Below are positions 14,308-17,215 of a stretch of 17,215 nucleotides of DNA, one piece after another. This DNA comes from Candidatus Sabulitectum sp. GTDB taxonomy: Bacteria > Fermentibacterota > Fermentibacteria > Fermentibacterales > JCC-6. Numbering within the stretch: position 1 is the first letter of the stretch; each line of letters begins with the position of its first letter. Below the pieces are notes generated by a model, which had not been told where the DNA came from, searched no databases, and saw nothing but the letters and a program-made list of their open reading frames with translations. A program made the position numbers and the translations under genes. Location of the stretch: assembly GCA_029934845.1 (NCBI GenBank), contig JAOZLN010000012.1, positions 1 through 17,215 on the forward strand, in the 5' to 3' direction.

Positions 14308-16410
14308 CTATATAAGGGAAAGGCTGATTCTCTTCCTGCCTTTTTCAATCCCGATAACAGTAACATCAACCTTCATGCCAGCATGAACAACCTCTGAAGG
14401 ATGGTTGATCCATTTCCTGCTTAATCGACTCACATGTATAAGCCCGTCTGTATGCACCCCGATATCTACAAATGCTCCGAAATCAGTCACATTGGTTACA
14501 AGTCCCGGAAGTTGCATTCCGTCAGTAAGATCCTCTAGCGTATGAACATCAGCAAACGAGAATGATTCAAAAACATTTCTTGGATCCCTTCCGGGTTTTT
14601 CAAGCTCTGCCATGATATCACGAAGAGTGGGCAGCCCTCTTTCCTCTGTGACATAATTAGCAAGATTAATGGTCTTTCGCAGTTCAGAACTGCCCATAAG
14701 ACCTCTTACATCAGTTCCGGCATCGGCGGCCATTTTCTGTACCATCGAGTAGCTTTCAGGATGTACAGCGCTGTTATCAAGCGGGTCTGACGCTGCAGAC
14801 ACACGAAGAAACCCGGCAGACTGCTGAAAGGCAGCAGCACCAATCCCAGAAACCTTCTTCAACTGATTTCTGGATGTGAATTCTCCCTCCTGCTCACGGT
14901 ACTTCACCAGAGAAGAAGCTTTAGCCGGACTGAGCCCGGAAACATAGGAAAGCAGCTTTGCACTTGCCGTATTCAGATTAACACCTATAGAGTTTACACA
15001 TGACATCACCGTATCATCCAGTGACTGCTTCAGCTGCTTCTGATCCACATCATGCTGATACTGACCGACCCCAACGCTTCCTGGATCAATTTTTACAAGT
15101 TCTGCAAGAGGGTCCTGAAGTCTCCGACCTATGGAAATGGCTCCTCTGATTGTAAGATCCAGGTCGGGAAACTCTTCTCTTGCTATTGCCGAAGCCGAAT
15201 ATATGGAAGCTCCACTCTCGTTCACCATTACCACAGGAATCCCCGGTTCCAGGTCTCGAAGAAAACTTTCGGTCTCCCGACCAGCAGTACCGTTCCCAAC
15301 ACCAATGTATTCCGGTGAATGCTTTCCTATAAGCCTTCTGACCTCTGCAGCAGCTGCATCTGTTTTTCCCGTCACCGGGAATATCGTGGAATACTCCAGG
15401 AATTTTCCCTGTTCATCCAGGCAGACGGTTTTGCAGCCTGTACGAAAACCAGGGTCAATTGCCATGGTTCTTTTCCCTCCGAGGGGCGCTGCCATCAGCA
15501 ACTCCCGAAGGTTTAATGCAAAGACAGAGATGGCTTCCAGATCCGCTTTTTCCTTTGATACCAGCCTTGTTTCCGTCTCCATCCGTGGTCCAAGAAGCCT
15601 CTTGAAACCGTCTTCCATTCCAGTAAGAACCTGATCCCCACAAGGATTAAGCATCACCGGAAAATGTTTTGTCATGATTTCTGTAACTGCTTTGTCATTC
15701 ACGCTGATCGATAAATTAAGAAACAGCTCTTTCTCTCCTCTGCGCATGGCAAGTACCCGGTGAGAAGGTGCTGTGGAAACTTTCTCTGACCAGTCAAACC
15801 AGTCTCGGAACCTGCTACCCTCCTCCTCCTTACCCTTTATCACCTTGCATACAAAGTAACCTGTGTTCAGAAAAAGCCTTCTCATCTCTGATCTGACCCC
15901 GGGATCCTGAGACATTTTTTCGGCAATAATATCCCTGGCGCCTGCAAGTGCCTTTTCCCGATCAGAAACATTCTCTGAGAGGAAGGCGTCGGCAAGTTCA
16001 AAAGGATCATCCTGGTCCTTCTGCTTCATAAGCAGATCTGCAAGAGGCTCAAGCCCGTTATCAACAGCCCTGGAAGCTCTGGTTCTTCGTCTGGGCCTGA
16101 ACGGCAGGTAGATATCTTCAAGCTCTGCAAGAGTAACTGCATGCTGTATCCTGGTTCTCAGATCGTTCGAAAGCAGATCTCGCTCTTCCAGTGACGACAA
16201 TACAGACATTCTGCGCTTGTCCAGCGACTCTACCTTCTGCCATGTATCGCGAAGCAATGCAAGAGTTACCTCATCCATTCCTCCGGAAACTTCCTTTCGG
16301 TACCTGGCAATAAACGGTATGGTTGCACCCTGCTTTATAAGTGCAAGAACCCCCTGGACTGCCCTGGAGTTCATTTTCAGTTCCGAAGCTATTCTTGTAT
16401 GAATATTCAT
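14308..16410 (-). CDS. tex: Tex-family transcription accessory / S1 RNA-binding protein
   Basis: 700 residues from the ATG at 16410, near the family's usual 720-780. This start has AGGAGAGG just upstream and begins at the conserved Tex N-terminus (IASEL, then LI.QGATIPFIARYRKE at 24-39). A longer in-frame start at 16572 would run back over the first bases of the divergent EF-G gene and is rejected. Domains: N-terminal helical Tex region to about 300; YqgF/RuvC-like domain from about 313 (MAIDPGFRTGCK) to 440; helix-hairpin-helix pair about 470-550 (SIGVNLNTASAKLL, KKVSGIGAAAFQQ); and a C-terminal S1 domain 632-700 (PGLVTNVTDFGAFVDIGV, GLIHVSRLS, KRISLSL). Tex binds nucleic acid in the cytoplasm and influences transcription and RNA metabolism; its exact role varies among bacteria. 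No missing domains. Confidence 0.96.
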   Translation of the reverse strand: MNIHTRIASELKMNSRAVQGVLALIKQGATIPFIARYRKEVSGGMDEVTLALLRDTWQKVESLDKRRMSVLSSLEERDLLSNDLRTRIQHAVTLAELEDIYLPFRPRRRTRASRAVDNGLEPLADLLMKQKDQDDPFELADAFLSENVSDREKALAGARDIIAEKMSQDPGVRSEMRRLFLNTGYFVCKVIKGKEEEGSRFRDWFDWSEKVSTAPSHRVLAMRRGEKELFLNLSISVNDKAVTEIMTKHFPVMLNPCGDQVLTGMEDGFKRLLGPRMETETRLVSKEKADLEAISVFALNLRELLMAAPLGGKRTMAIDPGFRTGCKTVCLDEQGKFLEYSTIFPVTGKTDAAAAEVRRLIGKHSPEYIGVGNGTAGRETESFLRDLEPGIPVVMVNESGASIYSASAIAREEFPDLDLTIRGAISIGRRLQDPLAELVKIDPGSVGVGQYQHDVDQKQLKQSLDDTVMSCVNSIGVNLNTASAKLLSYVSGLSPAKASSLVKYREQEGEFTSRNQLKKVSGIGAAAFQQSAGFLRVSAASDPLDNSAVHPESYSMVQKMAADAGTDVRGLMGSSELRKTINLANYVTEERGLPTLRDIMAELEKPGRDPRNVFESFSFADVHTLEDLTDGMQLPGLVTNVTDFGAFVDIGVHTDGLIHVSRLSRKWINHPSEVVHAGMKVDVTVIGIEKGRKRISLSLI

Positions 16411-16518
16411 GATCCTCTCCTCTACAATATGGCTGGAATATAAATTCTTTGCCCGGAGAGAGGCATTTCCGTATATTCGGGCACTCATATCAATCATTAT
16501 AAGAACGGAGAAAAATAG
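16411..16518. other. Divergent intergenic region between tex and the EF-G gene
   Basis: 108 bp. It must hold both promoters if the genes are not read from elsewhere. A minus-strand TATAAT at 16496-16501 could be a -10 for tex, but no good -35 lies 17 nt upstream. The plus-strand TATAAG over the same bases is too close to the EF-G ribosome binding site (GGAG at 16507-16510) to be its main promoter. No promoter is called with confidence. Confidence 0.35.
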
Positions 16519-17215
16519 ATGGCACGGGATTACAATCTCGCAAGTATTCGCAACATAGGGATAATGGCTCATATTGACGCTGGTAAAACCACCGTATCAG
16601 AGAGAATCCTCTTCTACACCGGAAAATCTCACAAAATAGGCGAAGTGCATGACGGCGAGGCCACGCTTGACTGGATGGATCAGGAACAAGAGCGAGGAAT
16701 TACAATTACCAGTGCTGCCACAACAACAGAGTGGAAAAAGCATCAGATAAACCTGATCGATACTCCGGGACATGTTGACTTCACAGTCGAGGTTGAAAGA
16801 AGCCTCAGAGTTCTTGATGGAACCATTGCTCTTTTCTGTGCCGTTGGCGGTGTTGAACCCCAGAGCGAAACGGTCTGGCGTCAGGCTGACAAGTACAGTG
16901 TACCCAGAATAGCATTCATTAACAAAATGGATCGCTCTGGTGCCGACTTTTACGGAGTTGTAAAAGAGCTTCATTCCAGATTGAATGCCAATGCAATTCC
17001 AATAACTATCCCGATACTTGGAGATAAAAAAGAATTCCTTGGAATTATTGATCTGGTGGATTACTGTGCTGTATACTACGATGAATCATCGTCGGGTATG
17101 ATATTTGAAGAGAAACCAATTCCACCCGAGATGGAAATGACCTCTGCTAAACAGCGGCTGATCCTTATTGAGAAGGTAAGTGAAGTTGACGAAGGACTGC
17201 TTGAAAAGTTCTGCG
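16519..17215 (+). CDS. fusA: Elongation factor G, N-terminal part cut by window edge
   Basis: The first 232 codons of about 690 are present. The ATG has GGAG 8 nt upstream. GTPase motifs: G1 AHIDAGKT (residues 17-24), switch region [21 protein letters not shown]3 DTPGH, and G4 NKMD. These are diagnostic of EF-G, the ribosomal translocase (cytoplasm, GTP-driven). [19 protein letters not shown] is nearly the standard EF-G sequence, with a Val replacing the usual Thr two residues after the P-loop GKT. In many bacteria fusA follows rpsL-rpsG; here it stands alone and diverges from tex, so it may be the only EF-G moved from that operon or a second EF-G. The part visible does not decide this. Confidence 0.95.
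   Translation, partial: MARDYNLASIRNIGIMAHIDAGKTTVSERILFYTGKSHKIGEVHDGEATLDWMDQEQERGITITSAATTTEWKKHQINLIDTPGHVDFTVEVERSLRVLDGTIALFCAVGGVEPQSETVWRQADKYSVPRIAFINKMDRSGADFYGVVKELHSRLNANAIPITIPILGDKKEFLGIIDLVDYCAVYYDESSSGMIFEEKPIPPEMEMTSAKQRLILIEKVSEVDEGLLEKFC

Noticed and set aside
16411..16572. N-terminal extension of Tex from an upstream in-frame ATG
   Set aside because: It would overlap the first bases of the divergent EF-G gene, and the Tex family start with a strong ribosome binding site is at 16410.
16597..16974. 125-residue frame opposite EF-G
   Set aside because: Antisense to highly conserved EF-G codons; no ribosome binding site or family resemblance sought out.

Overview
This window holds thirteen genes on both strands with short gaps; no stretch over 300 bases lacks a gene. 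I saw no tRNA, rRNA, CRISPR array or insertion sequence. Several traits suggest an anaerobic, diderm-type, probably uncultured bacterium: base composition that looks balanced, a 2-hydroxyacyl-CoA dehydratase-type radical enzyme activator (oxygen-sensitive chemistry), lipobox lipoproteins and a Tat-type signal. The gene mix resembles genomes of the FCB superphylum and related candidate phyla, but that placement is only an impression.

Layout. (1) Positions 1-5176, minus strand: a 1379-residue fused activator/reductase-like protein with two BadF/HgdC-type ATPase domains, overlapping by one base (TAATG) an M18 family aminopeptidase that runs off the left edge. A hairpin that would cover the activator gene's ribosome binding site lies just before its start. 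(2) 5268-5603, minus: a small lipoprotein. (3) 5641-10600, plus (operon A): a good promoter, then two paralogous alkaline-phosphatase-superfamily enzymes (COG3379-like), an integral membrane protein, and a 65-residue protein that looks like a ribbon-helix-helix protein. The first enzyme appears to start at CTG. Sequence features place the two paralogues on opposite faces of the membrane. (4) 10678-13904, plus (operon B): ABC-2 type ATPase, permease, histidine-rich lipoprotein with a C-terminal membrane helix, membrane-anchored TPR-like protein, and a stand-alone cyclic-nucleotide-binding domain. Each gene overlaps the next by four bases. (5) 13914-14240, minus: a small secreted protein that seems distantly related to the lipoprotein at 5268. 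(6) 14308-16410, minus: tex. (7) 16519 to the right edge, plus: elongation factor G, divergent from tex.

How they work together. Regions 5-7 are housekeeping or simple secreted-protein genes. Operons A and B are the least explained part. Operon A looks like an envelope phospho-ester or phospho-lipid module with one enzyme predicted inside and one outside. Operon B looks like an exporter with metal-binding, scaffold and second-messenger-binding accessories. Linking A and B functionally is inference from adjacency and common strand only.
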